A stretch of DNA of 64,000 nucleotides from UBA5868 sp964482025 (GCA_964482025.1 CAYZVN010000004.1:17620-81619); one strand, 5' to 3'. Counted from the first letter of the stretch, positions 44,839 to 57,176 are shown. The notes: a model not told the origin generated them from the sequence alone. Numbers and translations are program-made.

Positions 44839-46290
44839 ATGACCCAACTAAAAATTATTATTGAAAATGCCTCAGACTGGGCGGGTTTTTATCCATCCGA
44901 AGATGTTGTGCTGGCCAAAGACTACCTCGCCCAGCCGACGTCAAAGGAACGCTACAAGGTCATCAATCTCTGTCGCCAGTACTCCTACCTCAGCACCGGC
45001 TATTACTGTTCGCTGCTGGCCGAGGCGCGCCACCATCAAGTGATCCCCGCAGTAAAACACATACAGGATTTGTCGCGGCGTATTTGGCTTGGCGTCATCA
45101 ATGTCGATGCGCAAAAGCAGCTTTCCGAAGTCGCCGGTGACACGAAAGAGCACCAGATGATGGTGTATTTCGGATTTACCGCCGAGCCGCAACTGGCCGA
45201 TCTAGCGCGTCAGTTATTTGAGCAAATACCCGTGCCGATTTTAAAAGTGGTGTTTCAGCGCAAGGACACCTGGCGTCTCGCTGCGATTGAGGCGGGGGCT
45301 CTGAACGCGTTAACGGAGCAGCAGCAGACAGATTTTGCCAACGCGCTCGACAACTACAGCCATCTGGTGTGGCGCAAAGCGAAAGCGCGCAAAAATTATC
45401 GCTACGATATGGCGATTTTGGTAGACCCGAACGAACCATTTCCGCCGAGCAACTCGGTCGCCATCAAGCGTTTTATTAAAGCGGCAAAAAAGCACGACAT
45501 AATGGCGGAAACCATCACCCGCAAAGACATTGGCAAGCTGTCGGAATACGACGCCTTGTTTATTCGCACCACTACCTCGGTTAATCATTACACCTATAAA
45601 TTTGCGCGCCTCGCGCAAGCGGAAGGTTTGGTGGTGATGGACGACCCGGATTCGATTTTGCGTTGCACCAACAAAATTTATTTGGCGCAACTGCTGGAAA
45701 CTCACGGCTTACCCACGCCGAAAACCCGCATTCTGACCCGCTCAGACCTCAACCGGATTGATGACATCATCCAGGATTTGGGCTTGCCCATTGTGCTCAA
45801 AGTGCCGGATGGCTCTTTCTCGGTCGGTGTTAAAAAAGTCAAAACAAAAGAAGAGCTGGTGGATGAGTTAAAGAGCATGTTCAAAAACAGCGCTCTTATG
45901 CTCGCGCAAACTTATACCTACACGGAGTTCGATTGGCGCATCGGTGTTTTGAATAACCAGCCCTTGTATGCCTGCCGTTATTACATGGCAAAAAATCACT
46001 GGCAAATTTATAACCACGCAGCGGACGCGGCGGGTAAGAAGACTGGTGGATTCGATGCGATGCCCACCTTTGAAGTCCCTAAGCCCGTGTTAAAAGCGGC
46101 GATCAATGCCACCAAACCCATTGGCGATGGCTTCTATGGCGTGGATATCAAACAAAACGGCAAAGATGTGTACATCATCGAAGTCAATGACAATCCCTCC
46201 ATTGAATCGGCCGTGGAAGATAAATTCCTCGAAGGCGAACTCTACGATGCGGTAATGGCGGAATTTCGCCGCCGCTTGGATGAGAGTTAA
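44839..46290 (+). CDS. RimK-family ATP-grasp ligase with RLAN N-terminal domain
   Basis: A 483-residue cytoplasmic ligase. The N-terminal ~190 residues (LKIIIENASDWAGFYPSED, QYSYLSTGYYCSLLAEAR) match the RLAN domain that precedes some RimK-like enzymes. The C-terminal half is an ATP-grasp domain with LPIVLKVPDGSFSVGVKKV, TYTEFDWRIGV and IIEVNDNPSIESAVED. RimK-type enzymes add amino acids (often Glu) to a protein or small-molecule carboxylate; the acceptor here is unknown. It is divergent from the GNAT-C39 gene, its probable functional partner. The ATG at 44839 opens the conserved region. Confidence 0.87.
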   Translation: MTQLKIIIENASDWAGFYPSEDVVLAKDYLAQPTSKERYKVINLCRQYSYLSTGYYCSLLAEARHHQVIPAVKHIQDLSRRIWLGVINVDAQKQLSEVAGDTKEHQMMVYFGFTAEPQLADLARQLFEQIPVPILKVVFQRKDTWRLAAIEAGALNALTEQQQTDFANALDNYSHLVWRKAKARKNYRYDMAILVDPNEPFPPSNSVAIKRFIKAAKKHDIMAETITRKDIGKLSEYDALFIRTTTSVNHYTYKFARLAQAEGLVVMDDPDSILRCTNKIYLAQLLETHGLPTPKTRILTRSDLNRIDDIIQDLGLPIVLKVPDGSFSVGVKKVKTKEELVDELKSMFKNSALMLAQTYTYTEFDWRIGVLNNQPLYACRYYMAKNHWQIYNHAADAAGKKTGGFDAMPTFEVPKPVLKAAINATKPIGDGFYGVDIKQNGKDVYIIEVNDNPSIESAVEDKFLEGELYDAVMAEFRRRLDES

Positions 46291-46399
46291 GGCACAAGAG
46301 TTTGCCGATTACTTGCCCGCTCAAATAAAACCGTGCGAAGGCGCTACGCCGCTGCTTTCCAGGCCTCGCCGGCCAAGCGCAGCATTTTAACATCGGCTT

Positions 46400-48925
<2,526 letters not shown>

Positions 48926-49113
48926 GGGCAGATTTCGACTTTAAAAGAGGCGCCGCAGTGTAGGAGGCGGGTTTGGGAGCGTCAAGCGGCGGTGGCACAG
49001 CGCGTTTTCCCTCTGGCCAGCTATTGTTTATGATGCTGCCGTGCGCGTCGCCAACAGCGCCGGCCGGGTCCACGGACAAGCCGTTTTGACCTTACATTGC
49101 AGGACTGCAACTT

Positions 49114-52100
49114 GTGATCATTCGAACAGTACGCACCGGGTTTTGGCATCTCTTACTAGGGTGGCTAGCACTGGCTGCCAGTTGGTCAGCAAACGCTGTA
49201 CCGAGCTCCGCGCCGGACCTCCCCACCCATCTCTCCTTTCGCCATATCCTGCCCGATCAGCTGGAATCCATCGGTTATATCGCGACCATCGCCCAGGACC
49301 ACGAGGGCTTTCTCTGGTTCGGCGGCGCTAACGGGCTGGCGCGCTACGATGGTTACAATTTGGTGTTCTACAAGCACCAGGAAGGCGTCGTAGGGTCCCT
49401 CAGTAACAGCTACATCAACCATCTGCTGGTAACGGACGATGGCTCTCTGTGGATTGCGACCCAGAGCGGACTCAACCGTTACGACCCGGACACCGATTCC
49501 TTTGTGGTGTATCAGCACGACTCCAACTCGCCTTACGGCCTCAGCGTCAATGACTGCCGGTTTATTCTCGAAGATCGTCAGGGCCGTATGTGGGTGGGTA
49601 CCCGCGGGGGCTTTCATCAGTTCTTGCGGCGCACCGGAAAATTCACCCGCTATTATTACGCACCCTTTCCCAAAGACAGCGGCGAGGTCACGGTCCGGGT
49701 ACTGGTGGAAGATCGTCAGGGCGATATCTGGATCGGCAACCACAGCGGTGGCGTCAGCCGCTTCAATCCCGAGCAAAATACCTTCACCCACTATCGCCAC
49801 GACCCCACCGACCCCGGAAGCCTCAGCCACAACGACGTGCGCGCGCTGTTCCTCGACAGCCGCGACCGTCTATGGGTGGGCACCTATGGCGGCGGTTTGA
49901 ATATGTTGCCGCCGGGGGAGCAGAGCTTCCGCCACTATCCCCACGATGCCAGCCAGAAGTCCGACATTATCTGGAGCATTATGGAAGACCACCAAGGCAG
50001 TATATGGATTGGCGACGGCGGCGCGCTTGCGGTGTTGGACGCCGAGACGGGGCGCAGCGTGCGTTTCACCTATAAAGAAGGGGAGAGTCGCGGTCTGGGT
50101 AATCACCTGGTGAATGTGCTCTTCGAAGATCGCCTCGGTGACCTGTGGATCGGCCTATTTCCTTCGGGCGTCGACCTCCTGGATCGCCAAGCGTCGGTTT
50201 TTCGCAACTACACCTACAGCCCCACCAACCCACATTCGCTGCCCGACGGCGGGGTGCTCGCCATCTATGAAGACGTTCGGCAAAACCTCTGGATCGGTGC
50301 GGGCTATGGCTTGAGTCTGTTCGATCGCGACAAGGAAACCTTCAAAACCTATACCCACGACCCAGACAATCCTCATTCCCTAGGTGGCAATACGGTGCTC
50401 AGTCTCGCCGGCGAGGCCGATGGCGACCTCTGGGTAGGCATATGGGCGGCGGGCCTGCACCACTTCGATCCCGAAACGGGCGTGTTTCGCCAGTACCTGC
50501 CGAACCCGGACGACCCGACCAGCCTGCTCGGCAAGGAGCCTTGGAGTTTGACAATTGATCGGGACGGCGTGCTTTGGGTGGCGACGGAGGAGGGCATCAA
50601 TCGCTATAACCGCGCCACCGATGATTTCACCCGTTTTCTGCCGCACCCTACGCAGATGGATGGTGATACCGCACTCTATACCCGCGCGCTCTACGAGGAT
50701 TCTCGCGGCAACTTCTGGGTGGGCTCCATTCGCGGCTTGTATTTATTGGATCGCGCCACTGGCGAATTCGAACGCTTCCGCCATCGCCCCGGCTCAAGCA
50801 ACTCCATCAGTTCGGATTTTGTCAAAGCGATTTACGAAGACAGTCGCGGCTATCTCTGGCTCGGGACCCACGGCGGCGGACTTAATCGGATGGACGTCAG
50901 CCGCCGACGTTTCAAAGTCTATCGGGTAGAGGACGGCCTTCCCGACGATGTGGTCACCGGCCTTGTTGAGGACAATCAACAGCAGCTGTGGATCAGCACT
51001 CACAAAGGTATCGCCCGTTTCGACCCGCAAACCGAAACGTTCCGTGCCTACGACAAAAGTCACGGCCTGCCCGGCAATTTGTTTAATCGCAATACCCCCA
51101 GCAAAACCCGCCGGGGCGAGTTGCTGTTTGGCAGCAGCAAGGGCCTGACCCTGTTCCGTCCCGAGGATCTGTCGGGCAACGAATATGTCCCCCCGGTTGT
51201 GATTACCGATTTTCAGATCTTCAACAAACCGGTGCCCATAGGCGTACCCGGCTCGCCTTTGGCCAAAGCGCCAGGGCGGGTGCAGCAAATTCATTTAGAG
51301 CATGACCAATCGGTATTCTCATTTGCCTACGCGGCGCTTAATTATCGGTCGCCGGAAGATAACCAGTACGCTTATCGCTTAGAAGGTTTTGATAAGGATT
51401 GGCATAGCGTCGGCAAGAAGCGCACCGCCACCTACACCAACCTGGATCCCGGCCGTTACACCTTTTATGTGCGCGGCTCCAATAACGAAGGCGTGTGGAA
51501 CCACGAAGGCGCGCAGGTGCGGGTCATTGTGGCGCCGCCCTTGTGGCGCACTTGGTGGGCTTATTTACTTTACGGGCTAGCGGCGCTCGGCTTGATCTCT
51601 TTGGTGCTGCATTTCCAATTGCGCAAGCAGGCGTTCGAGCGAGAGCACACCCTCAACCAACGGCTGCGGGAGTTGGATAAGCTCAAAGATGAATTCCTGG
51701 CCAACACCTCGCACGAATTGCGTACGCCGCTCAACGGCATCATCGGACTTTCGGAATCGCTACTGGACGGTGCTGGTGGCCCAGTGCCCGAGCCGATGAA
51801 AAAATATCTGGAGATGATCGCCTACAGCGGCAAGCGCCTCGCCAATTTGGTAAACGATATTCTCGACTTCGCTAAGCTGAAAAATCACACCCTGCAATTG
51901 CATCGCCGCCCGGTGAATGTCTACGAATCTGTGCAAATCTTGCTGAAAATGACCGAGCCTCTGGTGGGGGCGAAGCCGTTGGAGCTGATTAACGCCGTGC
52001 CCGAATCCCTGCCGCCGGTCTTCGCGGATGAAGGGCGCTTGCAGCAAATTCTCTACAACCTAGTGGGCAACGCGGTGAAGTTCACCGATCGCGGCTCAAT

Positions 52101-52362
52101 TACCGTAAGCGCAAAACACGAATACGACCGCGTGGTAATCGACGTGGTCGATACCGGCATAGGAATTCCTCCAGATCAGGCTGCCAAAATCTTCGAATCC
52201 TTCGAACAGGTGGATGGCACAGATAACCGCAAATATGGCGGCACCGGCCTCGGCCTGGCCATCACCAAACGGCTGGTGGAGCTCCACGGCGGCGTCATCA
52301 GCGTAACCTCAACTTTAGGTGTCGGCTCGCGGTTTAGGGTTAGGTTGCCGGTGGCGCAGTGA
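49114..52362 (+). CDS. Two-component sensor kinase with periplasmic beta-propeller (Reg_prop/Y_Y_Y)
   Basis: A 1082-residue inner-membrane histidine kinase. A signal peptide (LLLGWLALAASWSANA) precedes two seven-bladed propeller domains built from Reg_prop repeats (LWFGGANGLARYDG and many DLWIG/RLWVG repeats to ~670), a Y_Y_Y domain (YAYRLEGFDKDWHSVG), one TM (~815-835), a HisKA domain with H867 (SHELRTPLNG) and a HATPase domain (VDTGIGIPP, GGTGLGLAITKRL). It resembles the hybrid two-component sensors of polysaccharide degraders but has no receiver or HTH output and no response regulator next to it. A carbohydrate ligand is likely by analogy only. Confidence 0.93.
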   Translation: MIIRTVRTGFWHLLLGWLALAASWSANAVPSSAPDLPTHLSFRHILPDQLESIGYIATIAQDHEGFLWFGGANGLARYDGYNLVFYKHQEGVVGSLSNSYINHLLVTDDGSLWIATQSGLNRYDPDTDSFVVYQHDSNSPYGLSVNDCRFILEDRQGRMWVGTRGGFHQFLRRTGKFTRYYYAPFPKDSGEVTVRVLVEDRQGDIWIGNHSGGVSRFNPEQNTFTHYRHDPTDPGSLSHNDVRALFLDSRDRLWVGTYGGGLNMLPPGEQSFRHYPHDASQKSDIIWSIMEDHQGSIWIGDGGALAVLDAETGRSVRFTYKEGESRGLGNHLVNVLFEDRLGDLWIGLFPSGVDLLDRQASVFRNYTYSPTNPHSLPDGGVLAIYEDVRQNLWIGAGYGLSLFDRDKETFKTYTHDPDNPHSLGGNTVLSLAGEADGDLWVGIWAAGLHHFDPETGVFRQYLPNPDDPTSLLGKEPWSLTIDRDGVLWVATEEGINRYNRATDDFTRFLPHPTQMDGDTALYTRALYEDSRGNFWVGSIRGLYLLDRATGEFERFRHRPGSSNSISSDFVKAIYEDSRGYLWLGTHGGGLNRMDVSRRRFKVYRVEDGLPDDVVTGLVEDNQQQLWISTHKGIARFDPQTETFRAYDKSHGLPGNLFNRNTPSKTRRGELLFGSSKGLTLFRPEDLSGNEYVPPVVITDFQIFNKPVPIGVPGSPLAKAPGRVQQIHLEHDQSVFSFAYAALNYRSPEDNQYAYRLEGFDKDWHSVGKKRTATYTNLDPGRYTFYVRGSNNEGVWNHEGAQVRVIVAPPLWRTWWAYLLYGLAALGLISLVLHFQLRKQAFEREHTLNQRLRELDKLKDEFLANTSHELRTPLNGIIGLSESLLDGAGGPVPEPMKKYLEMIAYSGKRLANLVNDILDFAKLKNHTLQLHRRPVNVYESVQILLKMTEPLVGAKPLELINAVPESLPPVFADEGRLQQILYNLVGNAVKFTDRGSITVSAKHEYDRVVIDVVDTGIGIPPDQAAKIFESFEQVDGTDNRKYGGTGLGLAITKRLVELHGGVISVTSTLGVGSRFRVRLPVAQ

Positions 52363-52385
52363 GATGAACGCGGAGCACGCGGTAA

Positions 52386-52414
52386 AAGCGGACAGGGCGA
52401 TGCTCTGTCCGCTT
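52386..52414 (-). terminator. Bidirectional terminator-like hairpin
   Basis: AAGCGGACAG / CTGTCCGCTT is a perfect 10-bp stem. On the minus strand the stem is followed by TTTTACC, so it best serves the leftward host-attachment gene; on the plus strand it also ends the sensor kinase gene. Confidence 0.65.
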
Positions 52415-52424
52415 CTCTTCGTCG

Positions 52425-52880
52425 TCAAAGATTGGCAGAGGGTGCCAGGCGTGTCGGCAAATGTTGGCGCAGTTCCAAAGGGCCGAGGTGGGTGACGTTT
52501 TTGTCGATTTCGAAACATAAATCCCGACATAGGTCAGGGCTTAAACGCGCGCGTAACTCGCCCAGCATCTGCGGCGCGGCGACGATACCGAGCTTATAAA
52601 ACTTACCCTGTTTATGTTCGGCTTCAAGAAATTCACTTAACTCGCGCACAAACTCCTCAATACGTTTTTGCTTTGGTGAGGTGCGTGGCAACTTGGGGTG
52701 AGGCTGATCACCGCCTTGATAGCGCCCCAGCGTGTCGCTGACTAACTCGCGTTCCGGCAGCGCTGTGTCTGGGTGTAAAAAGGTTTTAATTTCCTCCATA
52801 GTTTTGCTGTGTGGAGTGGGAGCGGAAAAAAGGCGGGCTTTATGCGTATCAGCGGAAAGAACCCAGACATCTTGTTTCAT
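52425..52880 (-). CDS. Host-attachment family protein
   Basis: A 151-residue soluble protein with the motifs of the bacterial host-attachment family: VWVLSADTHKARLFSAP near the N-terminus, LPRTSPKQKRIEEFVRELSEFL, and KLGIVAAPQMLGELRARLSPDL. The name comes from plant- and host-associated bacteria; in this context its job is unknown. It belongs to the same fold group as eRF1/AOC-like domains. GGAGG lies just upstream of the ATG. Confidence 0.85.
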   Translation of the reverse strand: MKQDVWVLSADTHKARLFSAPTPHSKTMEEIKTFLHPDTALPERELVSDTLGRYQGGDQPHPKLPRTSPKQKRIEEFVRELSEFLEAEHKQGKFYKLGIVAAPQMLGELRARLSPDLCRDLCFEIDKNVTHLGPLELRQHLPTRLAPSANL

Positions 52881-53045
52881 GGCGCCTCCTTCATTTAAGG
52901 AAAATGCGTGGGGTTGTTATGGAATGTCTGACATATTTAGGACGTTTTTTTTATGGGTTTGTTGCATGATCCTTAGCAGAATGCGTTGGGTGGTGTTTTT
53001 TTACTAAGCCTCATTGGTTCACTTCGAATAGCGGAAATCCTAAAT

Positions 53046-53726
53046 ATGACAATACATCGTATTCACCGCATTGGCTGGCTGCGCGCTGCGGTCTTGGGTG
53101 CGAACGACGGCATAGTGTCTACCGCAAGCCTGTTAATGGGGGTGGCTGCCGCCGGGTCGGATAAACCGAGCATTATTCTGGCGGGCGCGGCGGGATTAGT
53201 GGCGGGGGCTATGTCGATGGCCGCCGGTGAATACGTCTCGGTGAGTTCGCAAGCCGATACCGAAAAAGCCGACCTGGATTTGGAGCGCCGCCAACTGGCC
53301 AACAACCCGGTTTACGAGCATCAAGAGATGACCGATATCTATATTCAGCGCGGACTTGCACCCGAGTTAGCCGCTGAGGTCGCCACGCAGTTAATGGACC
53401 ACAACGCGCTAGAAGCTCACGCCCGCGACGAGCTGGGCATCTCGCTCACCTCCAAAGCGCGCCCTGTCCAAGCGGCCTTTACCTCTGCGCTTGCCTTCAC
53501 CCTTGGTGCCTCGCTCCCGCTGTCGGTTGCGGTGCTGGTGCCCCTTGCCCTATTGCAATGGAGTGTCGCCGGGGCGTGTTTATGCTTTCTCGCGCTACTT
53601 GGCGGTATCGCCGCTCGTGCCGGCGGAGCTCCCATATTAACGGCGGCCGCGCGGGTGGTTTTCTGGAGCGCTTCGGCTATGGCATTGACCAGCTTGGTAG
53701 GAGGCTTATTTGGGGTTGAGGGCTAA
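53046..53726 (+). CDS. VIT1/CCC1-type iron/manganese transporter
   Basis: A 226-residue membrane protein of the vacuolar iron transporter family with about five TM helices. The opening RIGWLRAAVLGANDGIVSTASLLMGVAAAG and the GAMSMAAGEYVSVSSQADTE stretch are characteristic. The middle soluble helix pair (QEMTDIYIQRGLAP, MDHNALEAHARDELG) holds the metal-binding Glu/Asp residues. Family members export Fe2+ or Mn2+ from the cytoplasm. The ATG at 53046 is preferred over the upstream in-frame start because it begins the conserved part. Confidence 0.9.
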   Translation: MTIHRIHRIGWLRAAVLGANDGIVSTASLLMGVAAAGSDKPSIILAGAAGLVAGAMSMAAGEYVSVSSQADTEKADLDLERRQLANNPVYEHQEMTDIYIQRGLAPELAAEVATQLMDHNALEAHARDELGISLTSKARPVQAAFTSALAFTLGASLPLSVAVLVPLALLQWSVAGACLCFLALLGGIAARAGGAPILTAAARVVFWSASAMALTSLVGGLFGVEG

Positions 53727-53797
53727 CGGTAACCCGCAGCCAGAATAAAAGGTGATGCTGCATCCGCAATAAGGTAAGTTACGCCCTTTGGCCTTCC

Positions 53798-55213
53798 ATG
53801 CCGCTCGTTACCCTTCAGGATCCTCCTTTGAACACCACTGATTTTTCCTCGTTAAACCTCCGCCCAGAACTGTTGGAAAACCTCGCTACCCTGGACTTCC
53901 ACACCATGACCGAGGTGCAAGCCAAGGCGCTGCCCTTGATTCTCGCCGGCCGGGATGTGCTGGCGCAGGCCAAAACCGGCTCCGGTAAGACGGCGGCTTT
54001 CGCTTTGGGCTTGTTACACAACTTGAATGTGAAGCGTTTTCGGGTGCAGGCGTTGGTGCTGTGCCCGACGCGGGAACTGGCAGATCAAGTTGCCCAAGAG
54101 ATTCGCCGCCTTGCCCGCGCCGTGCATAACATCAAAGTGCTCACCCTGTGCGGCGGTACGCCTTTCGGTCCACAACTGGGCTCGCTGGAGCACGGTGCGC
54201 ATATAGTCGTGGGCACCCCCGGCCGGATTGAGGAGCATTTAGTAAAAGGCTCATTAAAACTGGACGATCTCAATACCTTGGTGCTCGATGAAGCCGATCG
54301 CATGTTGGATATGGGCTTTCAACCGGCTCTGGAGGCGATTGTGGCCTATCTCCCTAAACAGCGGCAGAACCTGCTGTTCAGTGCGACTTTTGCGCCACCC
54401 ATTCGCGCCATCGCCGAGCGCTTTTTGCAGACTCCGGCCAAAGTAGAATTGCAATCCACCCACGATCAAACCTCAATCACCCAAACGTTCTTTAGCGTGG
54501 AAGGGGACGCGCCGGATCGCCTTACCGCGTTGCGCCTGCTACTCGTTACGCGCCGGCCCGACTCCACACTGATATTTTGTAACACCAAAGCGGAAGTCCA
54601 GAAAATCGCCGACGAATTAAAACGCCACGGATTTAGCGCCTTGGCACTGCATGGGGATTTGGAGCAGAAAATTCGCGATCAAACGCTGGTGCTCTTCGCC
54701 AACAAAAGCGCCTCCATCCTAGTGGCAACCGATGTGGCCGCGCGCGGTTTGGATATTGATGCGGTGGACCTGGTGATCAATTACCAAATCGCCCGGGAAA
54801 CGGAAGTGCACGTACACCGCATAGGCCGCACCGGTCGCGCCGGCAGTAGTGGTACGGCGGTTACGCTGGTCAGTGAAAAAGAGCGCTTTAAACTGGAGCG
54901 TTTAGGTGAATTGTTGCAGCAGACACTTGAGCTAGAAAACCTGCCGCCAACCAGCCAGCTTAATCAACCCGGATTCAAGCCTCCCATGGCAACCTTGCAG
55001 ATCGACGCGGGTAAAAAGCAGAAGCTGCGCCCAGGTGACATAGTGGGGGCTTTAACAGGAGAGGGCGGATTGCCTGGGGACTGCATAGGTAAGATCAACG
55101 TGGGGGAAAACACCGCTTACGTCGCCGTAAAACGAAATGTTGCAGCGGATGCTCTGGCGCAAATTACCAATGGCAAATTAAAAGGGCGAAACTTCCGGGC
55201 GCGGCTACTTTAA
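53798..55213 (+). CDS. dbpA: DEAD-box RNA helicase DbpA
   Basis: DbpA is an ATP-dependent RNA helicase that acts late in 50S subunit assembly through 23S rRNA hairpin 92. The 471-residue protein has the Q motif, AQAKTGSGKTAAF, PTRELADQVAQ, VLDEADRMLDMG, SATF and HRIGRTGRAGSSG, and ends in the RNA-binding DbpA C-terminal domain (KLRPGDIVGALTGEGGLPG; KLKGRNFRARLL). A TTG at 53828 with an AGGA site 7 bases upstream gives an N-terminus closer to E. coli DbpA and may be the true start. Confidence 0.93.
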   Translation: MPLVTLQDPPLNTTDFSSLNLRPELLENLATLDFHTMTEVQAKALPLILAGRDVLAQAKTGSGKTAAFALGLLHNLNVKRFRVQALVLCPTRELADQVAQEIRRLARAVHNIKVLTLCGGTPFGPQLGSLEHGAHIVVGTPGRIEEHLVKGSLKLDDLNTLVLDEADRMLDMGFQPALEAIVAYLPKQRQNLLFSATFAPPIRAIAERFLQTPAKVELQSTHDQTSITQTFFSVEGDAPDRLTALRLLLVTRRPDSTLIFCNTKAEVQKIADELKRHGFSALALHGDLEQKIRDQTLVLFANKSASILVATDVAARGLDIDAVDLVINYQIARETEVHVHRIGRTGRAGSSGTAVTLVSEKERFKLERLGELLQQTLELENLPPTSQLNQPGFKPPMATLQIDAGKKQKLRPGDIVGALTGEGGLPGDCIGKINVGENTAYVAVKRNVAADALAQITNGKLKGRNFRARLL

Positions 55214-55294
55214 GGATAAGTTGCGGGCCTTTTTCGCTCGCTCCCTCGGCCACGGGCGGGAAATCCCACTATTCTCGCCGGTGGTATTTGATAG

Positions 55295-55474
55295 ACAGTA
55301 CGCGGTCGTGCGACAACTTGCGTGATTGATCCTGTTAAGACTGCTGCCGACAAAGAGGCTATTCCTCAGGTTGGTATTTACCATTGGGGAATCGAAAAAG
55401 ACCTCTTGAACGCCAGCAACCTCACTTTAGAAGATTTTTCCCGATACTATTTTGGTAGCGTGGTGGTTGGTTAG
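55295..55474 (+). pseudogene. Open fragment, probable 3' remnant of a lost gene
   Basis: From the stop at 55292 to TAG 55472 a frame stays open with normal-looking codons and encodes ...KTAADKEAIPQVGIYHWGI and a tail EDFSRYYFGSVVVG. The only start codon, GTG 55322, has no ribosome-binding site. It ends three bases before the ATG of the secreted propeller gene, so it may be the decayed end of an upstream operon partner. The family is not recognised. Confidence 0.45.
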
Positions 55475-55477
55475 ACG

Positions 55478-56671
55478 ATGAAAAGCCTACTACATATCAT
55501 TTTTATAGCGATTCTTTGGCCCAGCTTTTGTTGGGGAGTTGAGCCGCCGCTAAAACTCCGAGAGTCTTTGAGTTTTACATTGGAATATGGTCCTCCTATT
55601 GGGGCGTTTGCATCGGCGGGTTCTCCAGCCGTACTCCTTCTGGAGCGAGGTGGGGCTTACTCACTTTTGGACGCAAGTTCTCACGCTATACATCATCTTG
55701 CAAAAAGCGACTCATCTGGGCCAGATGGTATTGTGTATGGAGCCTATTGGGATAATGACAAGCCCATGCTGTTTTATTACGACAAGCAGGTGGCCAAGCG
55801 GTTTGATCCGAAAAATCCAACATCACCAGAAATAATTTCGGCAGAAAATCACAATCTTTCACTGAGTACCTCAGTATGGTCCTCAGATGCAGGTGTGTTA
55901 ATAGACGCCGTGAATCCCTACCTTCTTGAAGGCGGAAAGCTGGTTGCCGGGCACGAAACCAAAATTCGCACGCATCACGTGCCGTGGCAATCTGGGTTAG
56001 TTCTGTTGAGCGATTCCCGCTATGTAACTTCGGGTTACGAGGATCAAACGTTGCGAATCTGGTCCCTGCCGGAAGGTGAGCTAATGCAAGAGTGGACGCT
56101 AGGTAAGTGGTACTCTTCTCGGAAGATTTACCATATTGCGGTTGTACAGGGACGCTTGCTAGTGGCCAGTGCGGGTGGACGAATCGAGGAGCGATCGTTG
56201 CAGTCGGGTGAGGTGTTGTGGTCGACACGTCCTTGCCGAGGTGGCGCTGCCAGTTTTCATTACAGTAGTCACTATCGCAATCTTGGTAGTGAGTTCTCGC
56301 GGCCCACCCACTCCATTAATACCCAGGGAGACATTCATTATATTTGCGGGAAAAAGATCGGCACCATTTGGCGCAGTGAGAATGCATGGCATCACCAAGC
56401 GCTAGATGAGCTGTCAGGCCTTCCGGGCAATGTGATAAACATGGAAGTGCTATCCGGCACCCACTTAATTGTGATTGTTGGCGAGGACGGAAGTGTGCAT
56501 GTGGTGGATCGAAAGCAACAAAGGGTTGTGCAAACACTTAAGTCGGTAGCGCGGGGCAATGTGAATGCCGTTACCTATATCCCTGCAATCAAGCAATTAT
56601 TAGTAATCGGTGTAGAGGGTGCTATCCATTTTTATGATTTAAAATCGGGTGAGTCGCCGCTTCTTCCCTAA
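55478..56671 (+). CDS. Secreted WD40-like beta-propeller protein
   Basis: A 397-residue exported protein. Signal peptide: MKSLLHIIFIAILWPSFCWG, cleaved near GVEPP. The rest looks like a seven-bladed propeller: repeated blade strands such as RYVTSGYEDQTLRIWSLPEG, GRLLVASAGGRIEERSLQSG, HLIVIVGEDGSVHVVDRKQQ and QLLVIGVEGAIHFYDLKSG. There is no catalytic motif. A periplasmic scaffold or binding role is likely, with the partner unknown. It begins the AT-richer accessory end of the window. Confidence 0.7.
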   Translation: MKSLLHIIFIAILWPSFCWGVEPPLKLRESLSFTLEYGPPIGAFASAGSPAVLLLERGGAYSLLDASSHAIHHLAKSDSSGPDGIVYGAYWDNDKPMLFYYDKQVAKRFDPKNPTSPEIISAENHNLSLSTSVWSSDAGVLIDAVNPYLLEGGKLVAGHETKIRTHHVPWQSGLVLLSDSRYVTSGYEDQTLRIWSLPEGELMQEWTLGKWYSSRKIYHIAVVQGRLLVASAGGRIEERSLQSGEVLWSTRPCRGGAASFHYSSHYRNLGSEFSRPTHSINTQGDIHYICGKKIGTIWRSENAWHHQALDELSGLPGNVINMEVLSGTHLIVIVGEDGSVHVVDRKQQRVVQTLKSVARGNVNAVTYIPAIKQLLVIGVEGAIHFYDLKSGESPLLP

Positions 56672-56831
56672 GCGCTTCGCAGCTTCATTATCAAAACGAG
56701 TGGTGGATAGGCTCGGTTATTTTAAAGGTGTCAAACGCAGGCGCGGTCCCAATAAATTGCGAGCGGGAAGATAAAAGGGGCGGAGTTGCCGCGCACGTTA
56801 TTTGGTGAGCGTAACTCCAACCCCAAGTACT

Positions 56832-57176
56832 TTATTTTACAACTTGAACAAGTTGGCCGAGCATGCCGATCACAATGCTAATAAAAAAGAAGACCTGGCA
56901 CCAAAGGAATATTTTGTAGCGGGACCTAGTATTTCTGAAGCGTTTGCCGATCTGAAAAAGGCCGACAACAATGCCCCCCACCAAAAGTGGCGCAAGGCCA
57001 CCACCTACGCCGCCAGCCACAAGACCCGTGGCCAAAAATTGATTTAAAAAAGATGCGGAAAATGCCAGTACGGTAAGCAAGACGGTAAGGGTGATTAAAA
57101 TAGCTCCGGGCTTTTGCGCCCTCTGGCCACCCCTATGCAAATCTGCTGACTGCGGCGTTTCATATATGGTGTTCAT
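56832..57176 (-). CDS. Small membrane protein, 3 TM helices
   Basis: A 114-residue protein with a basic N-terminus and three hydrophobic segments (ILITLTVLLTVLAFSASFL, LVAGGVGGGLAPLLVGGIVVGLFQI, FLWCQVFFFISIVIGMLG). A strong AAGGAG site lies 6-7 bases upstream of the ATG, which favours this frame over the overlapping plus-strand ORF. The family is not recognised. It stands alone. Confidence 0.65.
   Translation of the reverse strand: MNTIYETPQSADLHRGGQRAQKPGAILITLTVLLTVLAFSASFLNQFLATGLVAGGVGGGLAPLLVGGIVVGLFQIGKRFRNTRSRYKIFLWCQVFFFISIVIGMLGQLVQVVK

Noticed and set aside
56802..57047. 81-aa plus-strand ORF opposite the three-TM gene
   Set aside because: The minus-strand gene has a strong AAGGAG site and a coherent membrane topology; the plus ORF has neither.
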